Part shown: piece after piece, positions 18,966 to 31,010 of the stretch
Layout of the letters: each line of letters begins with the position of its first letter
How positions within the stretch are numbered: the first letter of the stretch is position 1
DNA from: Prototheca cutis
Taxonomy: Eukaryota; Chlorophyta; Trebouxiophyceae; Chlorellales; Chlorellaceae
Assembly: GCA_002897115.2 (NCBI GenBank)
Contig: BCIH01000004.1
Coordinates: 433,329-497,328 of the forward strand
Direction of reading: 5' to 3'
DNA length: 64,000 nucleotides
Notes under the pieces: model-generated
Databases searched by the model: none
What the model was told of the DNA's origin: nothing
What the model saw: the letters and a program-made list of their open reading frames with translations, nothing else
Position numbers and translations under genes: made by a program

Positions 18966-21604
18966 TTAGGCCGGCCAGGTGCAAAGGAGCCTCAGGGTTG
19001 GCTCATCGTCGGCGCCGTTGGCAACGGACAGGCTGCGGTCATCCAGCACCAGCACTGGGTTCTGAACGTCGGCCCAATCGGAGACGTGGAGCGCTGGCAG
19101 AGGGTGTGCGCGTCCTGCAGTGAAGCCCAGCACCATGCTCGGAACAGCCACTGTTATCGGGACTGGGACTGGGGCGGGCGGTGCACTGACTGCTCCACAC
19201 GAAGGATTCTGTGGCCGTGGCGCTGCCAGAATGTTTGACGGTGCGGTGCCATCGCCGCTGCTCGCTGCTGGCTCCACATAAGAAACCGTGGGGCACGCAT
19301 GAGGCTCGGGAGCAGACTTCTGGGGCGTGGTTGGAGGTGCTGCCTCGGTGTCTGGTGGCGGCGGCGGCGGGGAATGTGTTGACGGGCCGGCCACATTGCC
19401 GACCTCTGCCATCATTGCCCGTTTGATCCGGGCTGTCAGCGATGAAACCTTGAGCTGCCGACTGACGCGTGCAGATTTTCCCCCTTTTTTCTCCTGGCCA
19501 TCTGTCTCCGATGCATTTTGGACTGAGATGTGCATGCCAGTCGCAGGGTTGGCGGAAAGAGCTGTCACTGGCGCCAACACTGCTGCCTCGTCACTCAAAT
19601 CCCCCAGCGGCGACGACGCAGCGATCCGTGTCTTGGCACTTGTCAGACAGTTGCACCGCCGGATCTTGGCTGCCAGCGGCGCACAGTCACCATCGGCCTC
19701 GGTCGCCGGCGCAGCATGCTTGCCGCCGCCTGGGCGACGTCCGGTTCGACGTGGCGCAGCCTTCCCCTCGGCATCGCTCCACGGGCGGCCGTGGCTCCCG
19801 AGGGGACGCCCACGCCGACGAGAAACCGGCTGCTCGGAGCTGGCCCCGGCCTTGGAGGCTGGGCCGCTGGCGGGCACGGCAGTCTCGCGTGCCGCAGCGG
19901 GGCCCGATGCGGTGGCATCGGGTGCAGTGGCGGGGTCAGACACGGTAGCATTTGATGCAGCACCACCGGGGGGCTTTTTCGCCTTGACTGCAGCGCCTTC
20001 AGACCCTGCGCCCTTGGCCGCAACACTGCTCTCGGGTGCATTGGGCATGAGCTGGGCTATTTCATCGGCCTGCAAGCCCGATCGGATGAGGAAGGAGCGT
20101 GCCAGCTCTGCATCATTGCCTTCCAGCTCATCAAGGAATGGCAGTCGACTTCCTTCCCGTAGTCGTGCCATCGCCGCCACGGCCTGTGCCGTGCTTTCTG
20201 CCCGCAGCTCGGGCTGCCGAAGACCCAGTGAGCCCAACGACACAGGCAGCCCCGCCGGCAAGTTTTCCGGGGACAGCTCCTGGCGCGCCGTGCCGGGACA
20301 GGTCATTACTGCAGCGGAGGAGGAGTGCGTGCGATCGGTGGCCGCGGGCAGGTCGCTCGTCATAACTGGATCCTCCACCGCCAGCTGGCCATCCATGTTG
20401 CCAGCAGCGTTGGTCTCGTCACGCTCCGTCTTCCTCCCCACACCCCCGGGCGGGCACTTGACCGGGCCCCCATCGTCGTGGAGGGCGACGGCGTCGACCC
20501 AGGGTTGGAGCGCGGGCGCGGCGGCTTTGGCCGCATCCTCCCAGTCGTCCCTGCTGATAATCAGCAGGCTAACCTCTGCGCTGTTGAACACTTTCCGCCG
20601 CGGGTCGGTCTTGCGCTCCGTCTCCAGGTGGTACCCGCAGGCCAGGCACAACGCCGGCTGCATCCTTCTTGCCAGGCAGGCCAGGGCAAACGACTGCTGG
20701 CATGTCGCGCACCGCGCCCGCGGCGCCAGTGCCAGCCACGCCTGGGCCGGGACCAGCGCGCCCCGAAGGCCGTGCTTGACGATCAGTGCCTCCACCAGCG
20801 CCCCCGTCTCCGCAACCAGCGACGCCAACAGCGTCGCCAGCACCCGCCGCTCGGCGAGTGTCGTTGGGGAAATTGCGTGTGATGCATTCTTTTCTGCCGC
20901 AGGCTCACTTGCATTGTTCGAGCAGGCCCTTGCCTCTGCAGCCTCGGGCCAAGGCTCTTCATCCATCGTGCCAGTCCAACTCGCATCACCCTCTGCTCCC
21001 AGGCCGACGGCCTTGGCCCGCTCAAGCAGCAGCCGCTCATAGGGCACAGCCTCGGGCGTGCGGCGGACACGGTGCAACGACCGCGAGGCCAACGCGTAGG
21101 GCCACCAGCACGGCGGCGCAAAGTTCACGGCTTCGCCCAGGTGAAACCCGGTGGAGAACCCCGCATGGTACGCTCTCGGAAGCGTGACCACAAACGTTCC
21201 TGGCAACTGCACGGCCCGCGTGACGCGGACGCCCGCCGCCAGCAGGCCCCGCGGACTCAACATCGTCGTCTTGCCTGCCAGCGCCGCAGCCGCCAGCGCC
21301 CGGCGCGTCACCGCCGGCTGGCCGCCTGGGCGCACGCGGCGCTTGTCCAGGTCCCAGTTCGCATCGCAGGCTGCATACGCACCTGTGGCCGCCGCGCTTT
21401 CCAGCTTGTTTGCATCGGCTGCGGGGACGGCATACCAGACCTTGGGCGCGCCGGCATGGGCATAATTAATCGAGTACAGCAGCTGGTCCTCCACATGCCA
21501 AGAGAACGTCGAAAAGAGCTCGCCAATGTACAGCATCGGAGACGTCACTCCAGGGATGCCGGGGCCAATGTGCCGCAGCAGCGAGCCTTCTCTCACCCCG
21601 AAAT

Positions 21605-21657
<53 letters not shown>

Positions 21658-22445
21658 ATTCCCTCTTTCCCGTGTGTTGCCTGACCAGGACCAGCAAGAA
21701 AGAACACCCACCTCCCACCCACCAAAACAAAACAAACCTTGAGATTCCAAGCGCTGTTTCCCAGTGGATCGCCTGCGCCGCCAAAGGCACTGCCTTCGAC
21801 ATCATTGCCGTACTCCACATCGCCGACTTCGGGCCCCTCCTGCGTCTCCCAGTACATCCTCTGCATTCGTGCCGTGCATTTGAGTGGGGCTGGTATCAAT
21901 CAGGACGTGACAGTGATGGCCCGGCCCCCGCGACTTTTGTCCAAGTAGATGGATTCACGACCTCACTCAGGGTGTGCCCCACCCTTGTGGAGAACCATGA
22001 CCCCATTCCCCCACTCCTCAACACCAGTTTGCGCAGTGGCCCTGACGCCTACCTCTATCTCGTTGACAGGAGGGGGCGGCTGGGTCTTCCGCAGCCATTC
22101 CACCGCAGTCTCCCATGCGTGGTCAATAAAATCGTCAATCGTGTACGTCTGGCCAGACTCGGCATATCGCACCGAGTCCCAGCGATCCCAGCGAGCCAGG
22201 CCCAGAGTTTGGATGCGGGTGGTAAACTTCAGGCCGGTCTCTCGCAGCACGTCACGGGCATCGTCTCTGGCGGGAAGGGGACTGTGGATGACCGCGATGC
22301 CACTGTCCACCACAGCATCGTGAATGCGGGACAGATAGGCCAGTGGGTCTGCCCACTCCTCAGCGGTAGGGTGGAAGGTGGGGGCGCCAGGGATGGACGA
22401 CAGCCAGTCCTGCTGAGAATCGGGCTGGCCGCACGACGAGTCCAT
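18966..22445 (-). CDS. JmjN/JmjC histone lysine demethylase
   Basis: Three exons in phase (22053-22445, 21738-21860, 18966-21605) give about 1051 aa. The JmjN motif IPGAPTFHPTAEEWADPLAY is near the N-terminus. In the JmjC domain the Fe(II) ligands are present: HVE at about residues 209-211 (FSWHVEDQLLYSINY) and His at about 319 (LPRAYHAGF). The 2-oxoglutarate Lys lies in GAPKVWYAVP. A Cys-rich cluster (CATCQQSFALACLARR, then CLACGYH) resembles the C5HC2 finger of KDM5/JMJ14 proteins. The long disordered tail has an AT-hook-like RRRGRPLGSHGRP. It probably removes methyl groups from H3K4 or H3K9/K36; substrate cannot be told by eye. The start could be further upstream (in-frame Met at 22601). 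Confidence 0.9.
21607..21655. repeat. (TG)n in JmjC intron
   Basis: On the sense strand of the minus-strand gene this is (CA)n and it runs directly into the splice acceptor (…ACACAG). The array therefore supplies the 3' splice site. Confidence 0.9.
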
Positions 22446-23249
22446 GCCAGCATACTGTACCGCTTGAGTAACCTGCGGGAGCCAGACAGTAGAGTCGCGA
22501 CTGGGGCCCGCCGTCTGTGCCGCTTGTTCCGTGGCGAGGGGGCCGCCCGGACGGGCGCGTGAACCGGAGGCCGACCCTCGGCCCTCCCACAGACATGCCA
22601 TCCCGTCACAACCCACCTTTCTCTTCATGTTTGTTCTTCGCAAAGCGTTGGATGTGGCCGGGCCTGCATCGGGAAGATCCGCCCCAGCCGCCCCGCAGGA
22701 GGCAACCATTCCGGTCCAACCTATACAGCGCCGGTCGCTTAGGAGGAGCTTCTCCGTGCCACGCTCAACATGCCGAGCAGAATCTCTATTCAAGTACTGA
22801 AAAAGTACAAAGTTACTCCCACGCGGGAAAAGCCCGAACGGTCAACGGCATTCCAGAGTCTCCGGGGAGTCTCGGACGACTTGGGCTCGTGGATGCCGCC
22901 ACCTCCAGGTCAGACGATGGGTCCCGGCAGAACCGGCATGTCAAGGAATGACTAAACAGAATGTAACGATGTAGGTTGGTGCGGTGCAATTGGAAGGCAG
23001 CATCCGGACAGGCCACTGGAGAAGAAGTTGCAGTACGGCCCTGGGAAGCTGGGAACGCTTGGAATCGAACAAACAGCGCGATACTGGTCCTGGCAATGTC
23101 GGGCTGCACCAAGCCTAGCATCCACCGACAATATTTGCATACTTTTGCATATATTATCACACGTCATTGAGGATCACTTGGAAGCTTGGAGAGAGCGTGC
23201 TGCGTTTTCCGGGGGGTACCGCCCTCTCGGGCAGGGTGGGCCCACGAGG
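22446..23249. promoter_or_regulatory. Divergent intergenic region, JmjC and GH47 genes
   Basis: About 800 bp separate the two start codons. A 61-codon open frame at 22770 (starting MPSRISIQVLKKYK) does not splice in phase to the GH47 exons and shows no domain, so it is not annotated. Promoters of both genes should lie here. Confidence 0.45.
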
Positions 23250-24806
23250 ATGCTGCCGGTGACGTCGTTCCAGGGCCAGCACAGGCGCAGGGACTGGCAT
23301 CCCAAGTATGTACATCGGAAAAAGCGCAGCAACTCGGCCTTGGTAAGGGGACACGTTGTGTAGCTGGCCCAGCATGTGATCCGCAGTTGACGCTTGGGGG
23401 TGGGGTGGAGGATTTGCACCGCCGCTTCAGGCGTCCAAGGCCCCTCGCACGCAATCCCCTCCCCTCTTACAGGCCGCTGGCCTGCTGCTCGTGCTGGGCA
23501 TTGGCTGGGTGCTGTATCTGTACAACGGCATCACGAGCTCGGAGGAGAAGGCAGACCTGCACCTGCACGTGGTCGATGAGGGAAGTGAGGCCGGGATACG
23601 CCAGCGCTTGACAATGCTGGAGAAGAAGGTGCACGACCTGGATCTTGCCCGTGGCGCCCTGGAGCACCACGATGAGGGGGATGAGGGCGGGGCAGCTGGA
23701 AGTGGGGGTGGTCACAAGAATGCGGATGTCGTCGCCCTTGGGAGGGGGCGGCAGCCGGCGGATGCCGAGCCCCAGCGCTTTTTACATCAGCGCATCGTGG
23801 ACGGGGACAACCTAGGCCTGTTGGGAGGCAAGCGTTCTCCACTGGGAGATGACTCGAACCTGGGGAATGGCCACGTTCTCGGCGGTGACGGGGTGGAGGC
23901 CAACCTGCACCGCATCCGCCTCAACCTCCTGGCGGAACAGCGAAAGAAGAGGCACGTCAAGGACATCCCGTTGGAACCCCGGCTCCCCCTGGAACCCGCA
24001 CCCGTCATGTCGGACGAGGAAGTCGCCGGGTATGTGCATATGTGTGTGCCGGCATGTGTCGGGGCGCTGGTGATGGCAGTAGGATCCCCTGCGAGTGGGA
24101 CCTTGGAAAGGTCCATGCGGTCGAGGGATGGCTGCACACCGAGGCCCACGCGGATTGGACCAGCAGGGTCATGGAATTGTAGTCGGTCCCTCCCAGAGCC
24201 GAGTATTTTCTCATATGCCACACCACCTCGCCACTCACCAACATCTGCGCAGGCTTCGGAGGCAGGTGGAGCTTGCAACGCTGCATGCCTGGCAGGGCTA
24301 CGAGGATTATGCCTGGGGCTGGGATGAACTGCGCCCACTCAGCAAGAACGGGGCCAACAATTTTGGCGGTCTGGGCGCCACCATCGTCGACTCACTCGAC
24401 ACGCTCAAGATGATGGGTGCGCAGGGCAGTGTCATCGCTGGGAGAAGTGGTGTTTGTGGTCTGAGGTGTTTGGAAAAGGGCTGGACTCGAGGTGAAACAA
24501 CTGGCCTGAAGTCAGTTGGGTTGACTACTTGGACGGGTGCCTGCTGGAGCATGCTTGCAATCACTGCATGGGGCTTCACCGCATGTGCACAACCCAGGGG
24601 TACTCCGGCCCCCTCTAACCCCCTCCCTGTCAATCAGGATTGAACAAGGAGTACCAGCGGGGCGTGGAATGGATGCGGGATGATTTCAGCCCGATGAAGA
24701 ATTTTTCAGCGTCAGTTTTTGAGACCACCATCCGGGTCATCGGCGGCTGCCTGGCCGCATACGAGATGACAGGCGATGCCATCCTGTTGAAGAGGTATGT
24801 TTGTAG

Positions 24807-24902
<96 letters not shown>

Positions 24903-25002
24903 NNNNNNNNNNNNNNNNNNNNNNNNNNNNNNNNNNNNNNNNNNNNNNNNNNNNNNNNNNNNNNNNNNNNNNNNNNNNNNNNNNNNNNNNNNNNNNNNNN
25001 NN

Positions 25003-25099
<97 letters not shown>

Positions 25100-27064
25100 A
25101 AAAAGGGGACTCTGATCTCCGTGCACTGCATCAGGTTTCACCACCACAGCTGGATCACCTGATACCAACTCAACCTCCACACCCCAAACCCCCTACAGGT
25201 CATTGGATACCGTGGACCGGCTGATGGCGGCGTACAATTCGCCGACGGGCATCCCGCACGGGACAATCAACCTTTTGACCCAGGTATCTCGTGGCAGTGG
25301 AGAGGGGGGCAGTCCTCCTGCCGTGGCGGGCATTGTCCATGGAGACGGCCCGGCTCCTGCATGCACATGCACATGACCCCAGTACCAAGACCACAAACTC
25401 TCGTGCCGGTTCACCCCACTGCAGGAGTTTCCAAAGCGGAGAGCCCATGTGGCGGCACTGTCAGAGTTTGGGACGCAGCAGTTGGAATTTTACAAGCTGT
25501 CAGAGCTGACGGGGGACCCGCGTTACCGGGATCTGGCTCGGCACTCGATAGAGTACCTGCACGACAGGTTCCCGGACAAGGGCCTGCTGCCGCTCGAGCT
25601 CAACCTGCAGTCTGGCCGCGTGTTGAGTCATCGCGCCAGCATGGGCGGTCTGGGGGACTCGTACTACGAGTACCTCCTCAAGACCTGGCTGCTCACGGGC
25701 AAGCGCGAGGAGCTCTATCGGTCCATGTGGGAAAAGGTATGTTTCCCTTTCCCATGAGTGTTGGGATGGGGGGGTGGGTGTCCAAGGGAAGTGTCTCGTC
25801 GATGGACTTGGCTTGACAGCAAAAGAATGAGCTGCTGCTTCCCGATTTTGTACGCTCACCAAAAAAAGAGGGGGCCGTCATCCTTCCATGCACCGCAGGC
25901 GATGGATGAGATGCTGGACAAGATGGTCTTGAACAGCACAGAGGGGCATCTGTACATTGCTGAACTGGACACGCTTTCCAAAAAGTGAGGGCTTTTTGGT
26001 TGACTGAGCCGACCGCGTTGTGTGGGGGCGCATCAGGTCAAGGGACCGGGGGTGTTCGTGCAGGAGCTCAGCATGAAGGGGGGAGACTCTGGATGCGACT
26101 GGGCTGTCCGGAGATATGCATGACTACCCGTCATGTCCTCCAAGCTTGTAGCACCGCTCATCCACGTAACCGCTTTCCTGCCTAACGGAAGCACACCATA
26201 CACGGAAACTCAGGCAGCTGCCGCGGCACCGGATGGACCACCTGGCGTGCTTTGTCCCCGGTATGCTGGCCCTGGGTGCCAACGCCTCTGCGGTGGCGCC
26301 AGACAAGGCGGCTCGCTACATGGCGGTGGCCGCGGAGTTGGCCGAGACATGCTGGCATGCCTATGCACGGCAAAAGACAGGCCTGGGTCCTGAGATTGTT
26401 GCCTTTCGGAGCAAAGGCGTCATGACAGATCATTCACCGGCCTTCCTCCAGCGGCCCGAAGCCGTAGAATCCTGGTGGTACCTCTGGCGATTCACGGGAG
26501 ACTGGCGGTACCGCTCCTGGGGAAAAGCCATGTTGGAAGGCATGCAAAAGCACTGCAAGGTGGGCCTGGGTGTACGGTTAGTGAGGGGGGTCTTGTCGGA
26601 GTCCAGTGGGTCGGCTGCCAACAACAAGGCGCTGGTGACTGTGTCGTCGATATGTCGCTCTCGACAACTGCCCACGCAGCGCGAGGTGGGCTACGTGAGC
26701 CTCAAGGATGTGAGAGAGGAGCAGCCGGAGCCGCTCGACGTTCAGAACAGCTTCTTGATAGCAGAGACCTTCAAGTACTTGTGGCTGCTGTTCAGGTGCG
26801 GAGATGTGGTGTTCCAAGGCATGGTGCAGGATCTAGGCTGCATGCACTCAGGCTGCATGGGATGGCAGTCTCATATATGCATCGGCTATGCACATGTGAA
26901 TCCAGCCATGCATGTCTTCTCGCCGCTGGTCATCCACACCCCCCGCCAAACATGACCCGCACCGCAGCGATGATTCGGCGTTTAATTTTGAGACGACAGT
27001 GCTCAACACGGAGGCTCATCCATTGAAAATCATCACGGCAGAAAATGTCGTCGGCGCGGTATGA
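23250..27064 (+). CDS. GH47 mannosyl-oligosaccharide 1,2-alpha-mannosidase
   Basis: Ten exons in phase (23250-23342, 23473-24029, 24253-24416, 24638-24794, 25199-25283, 25425-25736, 25899-25984, 26214-26559, 26680-26795, 26968-27064) give 670 aa. A basic N-terminus (WHPKYVHRKKRS) precedes one membrane anchor (AAGLLLVLGIGWVLYLY, about residues 32-48), so it is a type II ER/Golgi protein with a luminal stem. GH47 landmarks in order: YAWGWDELRPLS, GATIVDSLDTLKMMG, GDSYYEYLLKTWLL, MDHLACFVPGML and, at the C-terminus, the calcium-binding Thr motif TVLNTEAHP. It trims alpha-1,2 mannoses from N-glycans. The intron 24795-25198 contains a (GT)n array with a 100-base assembly gap. The coding sequence is unaffected. 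Confidence 0.95.
24808..25097. repeat. (GT)n array interrupted by 100 N
   Basis: A (GT)n array starts 13 nt after the donor of a GH47 intron. Positions 24903-25002 are N, a round 100-base placeholder gap. True array length is unknown and probably longer than shown. Confidence 0.97.
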
Positions 27065-27468
27065 GGGTGCCTGCACAGGGACGTGGACTGGTGTCGGCTG
27101 GCACATTGCCATCAGTTGCCTTGTGAGTGCTGCATGCACAGATATTTTGCACCATCACCTTGCACTTGTGCCATTTAAACGGCTTTGTTGCTTCTACATG
27201 CCCTTTGCTATGTAAGAGCAAGGGTGTGGGAGCACGACTGGGCTGTGTACAGAGGGTGCAGACGGGTGCTGCACGGGAGGGCCTGGAAGGGAACTGTCGA
27301 ATATTGTGCTATTCACGAAGCGCGGACCCGAAATGCCACGTTCAAAATGATGTTTGAATCGGTGTGCAGACCCCGCAAGGGGCCGAGCACCAGGCTTGCG
27401 CGGCAACCGATCATACTGCCGATCAGTAACTTTCGAATGGCATCCACCATTAACGTAGTGCAGGCGCC
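27065..27468. other. Intergenic region
   Basis: This lies between the GH47 stop and the start of the LRR/coiled-coil gene, both on the plus strand. No features were recognised; the 3' UTR of the first and promoter of the second are expected. Confidence 0.5.
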
Positions 27469-30400
27469 ATGAAGGAATTGGAGTGTCTGCTCGCCCCGTT
27501 GCAGGGCCGGGCCCCCTTTCCCGATGACGGGTCGCTGGCCTACTCGGGGCCCATCTCGCGCCGCGATCTGCAGGGCCTGGTCGCGGAACTGACCGATCAC
27601 TCTTCATTGCGCTCACTGTCTCTCAGGGAGTGTGGCCTGGACGACAGCGGGGCCGATCTGCTGTCCCGGGTGGTCGCCTTCAACCCGGGGCTCCAGAGGC
27701 TGGATCTGGGGTGCAACAGCATTGGGGCGGCCGGGGCCCAGCTCCTGCACAACGCCATGCGCCAGTACAACCCGGGGACCCTGCGGGCCGTGTTACTGGA
27801 TGACAACCCCTGCATCCAGGAAGCCCCAGAGCTGTTCCCAGATCCTAGCGCGCGGGAGCTACGCCCGGCGCACCCAGCACCAAACACGCCCCGGCTGCCT
27901 AGTGGCCCCGGGGGCGCCATGCTGTCCCCACTCCGCCCCCTGGACGCCAAAGTAGAACGCAGGTGCGTTGTGGTGTCGGATCGGTTGGGAGAGCAAGATG
28001 CCACTGTGTCTGGGGTGGGAGCCTGTATCCTACAGAGGACGGCGGCGGTTTCTCTGGCGATGCCAGGCCTGGTCACCGCACAGATCCACCCCCCTCCAAG
28101 TGCACACCAACACACGACTCCTTTTTTCCATTTGCATAGACTGCTGAGTGTTGAGCACGGGCTGGAAGTGGCCTCGGAAGAGCTGTCAGGGATGCAGAGC
28201 TGGAAAGAGCGGCTGGACCTTGCCTCGCGCCAGATGGCCGAGGTGCTGGAAATGCTGCAGGCCGATGCCACGGTGTTCCGGTGAGACGGCTTTCTCTGCA
28301 CTTGGGTTTTTTTTAATTATTTGCCATCCTGGCTTTCACGAATCTGACTGGCCCTTGCTCAAGGTCTGTGATGGGTGGGTCGGCATTCGTGTTCCCAACC
28401 CTGCTCAACAAATTTCAGCACACACAGCAAAATAAACAATACTCTGCAGGTCCCAGCTGGATAGTACAGAGTCGGCTGGCGCGGCGTTGCGCCGGGACTT
28501 TGGGAAGTTGGGCACTGAGCTGGCGAGGGGCCTGTCTGATACGCAGACGTCGCTGGCCCGGCTTCGCAAACAGACGCTGATCGAAGCAGAGCGTGCTGCC
28601 GCAGTTTTGGTCGGTCAACGAATGATCCATCTAGAGGAGGCCATTGCCGGCGTGAAAAAGCAACAATCTACCGAGGTGGCCGCCGCCCGGGCCGAAGCCC
28701 GGCGCGCCGAAGCGGCGGCTGCTGCGGCTGCGGCAGAGGCCAGCCGCGCGGCCGCAAGTGTCCAGTCGACCTCTGCCACGCTGCGCGCGCTGCGCAGCGA
28801 CCTGACGGCCGCTGAGCGTGCGGCTGCCGATGCCCTCCGTTCCGCCTGCGAGGCCACCCGTGCGGCCAAGTCCTCCAGGGGCGGTTCCGGCCAGGATGTC
28901 GCCGGTGGGGCGGCATCGTCGGATCCAAACTCTACACCTTCTGGCCAGCTGCAGCTGTTGGATGCGGAGCGGGTGACGGATGCGCTGACACTGCAACTGG
29001 ACGAGGCGCTTGCAGCGGTGGACGAGCGGTGGCGCGCCACCCTGGCAGATGCACAGGCCGGTTGGCGTGGCGAACTGGACGCGGCGTTGCTGGCTGCGCA
29101 CCGCGACGTCGCTGCACTGCAGGTGGAGCTGGCCCTTGCGGCCGAGACGGGTGCCGCGGGCACACGGGAATTAAGCGCCGCAGCAGCAGAGGCTGCCGAG
29201 CGTGCGGCCGCCGCCCGCGAGGCCGCGCAGGCTGCACTGGGGTTGGCCACTGAGGCCCGGGACGCCGGGCAAGCGACGGAGAAGGGGCTCCAAGACCTGC
29301 GTCGCGAACAGGCCTCGCTGCTGGGGAAACTGGAATCTGTAGCCTCCCTGCAAGATGCGGCGACTGTCCGTTCTGCAGATTTGAACGCCTCGGTCTCGGC
29401 GCTGCAGGCTGCGGGGCGTAGTGCAAGTCTCAAGGCTGCCGCAGCGTCAAAAGCTACGGATGGGGCGCTTGCAGCCTTGACCGCACGCGTCAGCTCGTTG
29501 ACTTCTAATCACCTCGCGCTCAGCCGGGTTGGCAATTGACTGGTTGGTGGGTACTTTTGGCGGCCTCAAAGGTGCATTTGCTGGCCTGGCCAGGACCGCA
29601 CCACCCTGATTGTGGGGGGGGGTGTATGGGGGAATGTATGTATGGTGTCAAATCATGATGTTTGGGTTCTCTGGGAACCCAGACCATCCTCACGCATTGT
29701 CAGCCGCCGCCTGCTGCGAGTACCCACGTCCCCCATCTCTCCACAGGCAGTGGAGGACATTGAGGGACGGCTGTCAGCGCCAATGCCAGAGGCCGAGGGA
29801 CTGCCAGGTGTTGCGCTGCACGGTTTTTCCGTCGGCAAGGCAATGCTCTCCGGAGATGCCTGCACACGCCAATCTCGTGCCAACGGGACCAAGGTCCCCG
29901 GCTTGCCCTCCATCGCCGCCAGCTTGGCAGACGGGCCTGGTGAGTGGGCGGGGGTGCGATGCATGGGCAGGGGTTGGATGATGCTGGCTTTTTCCTAATG
30001 GAGTTGTGGGGTGCCACCGGTTATCTCCTACAGCGCCTGATGGCACCCACGAATGCTCAACCATAACCCCCCACCGTGCATGCAGCGAGTTATCCACTGG
30101 CTATGCTGTCGAGCCGGACCGTCGGTGTGTGCGAGGAGCAAGGCGAGGACTCTGGTGACGCGAGCGAGGTGTCATACCTTCGGGCCGCTCTGGCGTCCAC
30201 TGCAGACAGGGCCAGCATCCTAGAGGCCACAGTGCAGCATCAAGGCGCCGCCATCGCGCGTCTGGAGGCCAGGCTCACCGCGCTTTCCGGTTCGGGGCCA
30301 CGACCTGGCTCGGCCGGATCTGATCGTGACCCAGAGGGCGAGGTTGGCCTCCAAGCCGACCCTTGCCCATCAGAGGAGGCCCCCGCCACGCCGCAGCAGC

Positions 30401-30681
30401 CAGCGGCTACGCCATCCAAGCCTGCACAGCAGTCCCAGGAGACGCCGTCCCTGGCGTCCCTGTGCTCCACGTTCAAAAGCGCTGCCTCGCGGCCGCAGCT
30501 TTCCATTCAGCTGCACACGCCACGGGCCAAGCAGCAGCGGGATGCCGCAGCCGAAAGCCCCGGCGTGGGGTCATACCCGCTGACCAGTTCCAAGGATGCC
30601 GCCGCCGGCATCGGCGCGCACTTTGGCACCTCAGTCCGGCGCTCGGGCCTGCCGTCCCCGGCCAAGCCGGCCGCACACTGA
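27469..30681 (+). CDS. Leucine-rich repeat and coiled-coil protein, function unknown
   Basis: Five exons in phase (27469-27962, 28140-28280, 28450-29527, 29747-29939, 30086-30681) give 833 aa. Residues about 40-110 hold ribonuclease-inhibitor-type LRRs: LRSLSLRECGLDDSGADLL and LQRLDLGCNSIGAAGAQLL. From about residue 165 to 520 the sequence is heptad-like and very rich in Ala, Glu, Arg and Gln, a long coiled coil (for example [19 protein letters not shown]). A second short coiled coil (VSYLRAALASTADRASILEA) is followed by a Pro/Ser-rich tail ending LPSPAKPAAH. The layout resembles LRRC45-like centrosomal or basal-body linkers and other cytoskeletal scaffolds, but that is only by analogy. Confidence 0.8.
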
Positions 30682-31010
30682 GAAGGACGCGGCGCGTGCC
30701 CTTTCTTCCCGGCACCAGGTTGATCAATCGTTGGTGTTGCTGTGCAGAGTGATGGCCTGTGTGCTCGCTGCTGGTGTTGCAGTATTTGTATTTTGTGTGC
30801 GCGCCCTTGAAAATGTGCATGCACGTGTGCGTGCATTTTACTAAAATAGCGCGGGTGAGGCCAGTACATTTGCGGTGAGTTTGGGCGCCCTCCCCCGGGT
30901 CCCCGCGGACGACTTCCGTATTAGGGTTTCCGCCCAGGTCCAGAAAATCTCCGGTCTGCCTCCCGTTCCATTCGCATGGGCCATCCTAGTACGCCCGAAT
31001 CAACCAGGCA
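30682..31010. other. Intergenic region
   Basis: About 330 bp lie between two plus-strand genes, with a GT/GC-rich alternating purine-pyrimidine patch near 30795-30835. Nothing else was identified. Confidence 0.5.

Noticed and set aside
19327..21042. 571-codon plus-strand frame opposite the JmjC gene
   Set aside because: Shadow of the long GC-rich JmjC exon; no domain or introns.
22770..22955. Open frame starting MPSRISIQVLKKYK, possible first exon of the GH47 gene
   Set aside because: Its possible donors do not keep phase with the GH47 exons, whereas a start at 23250 splices perfectly into the membrane anchor.
24808..25097. Long Cys-Val or Thr-His repeat proteins over the microsatellite
   Set aside because: Translation of a (GT)n intronic array and of the N gap, not genes.
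30795..30835. Alternating purine-pyrimidine patch as a Z-DNA regulatory element
   Set aside because: Short and imperfect, located in a likely 3' UTR; nothing to support a function.
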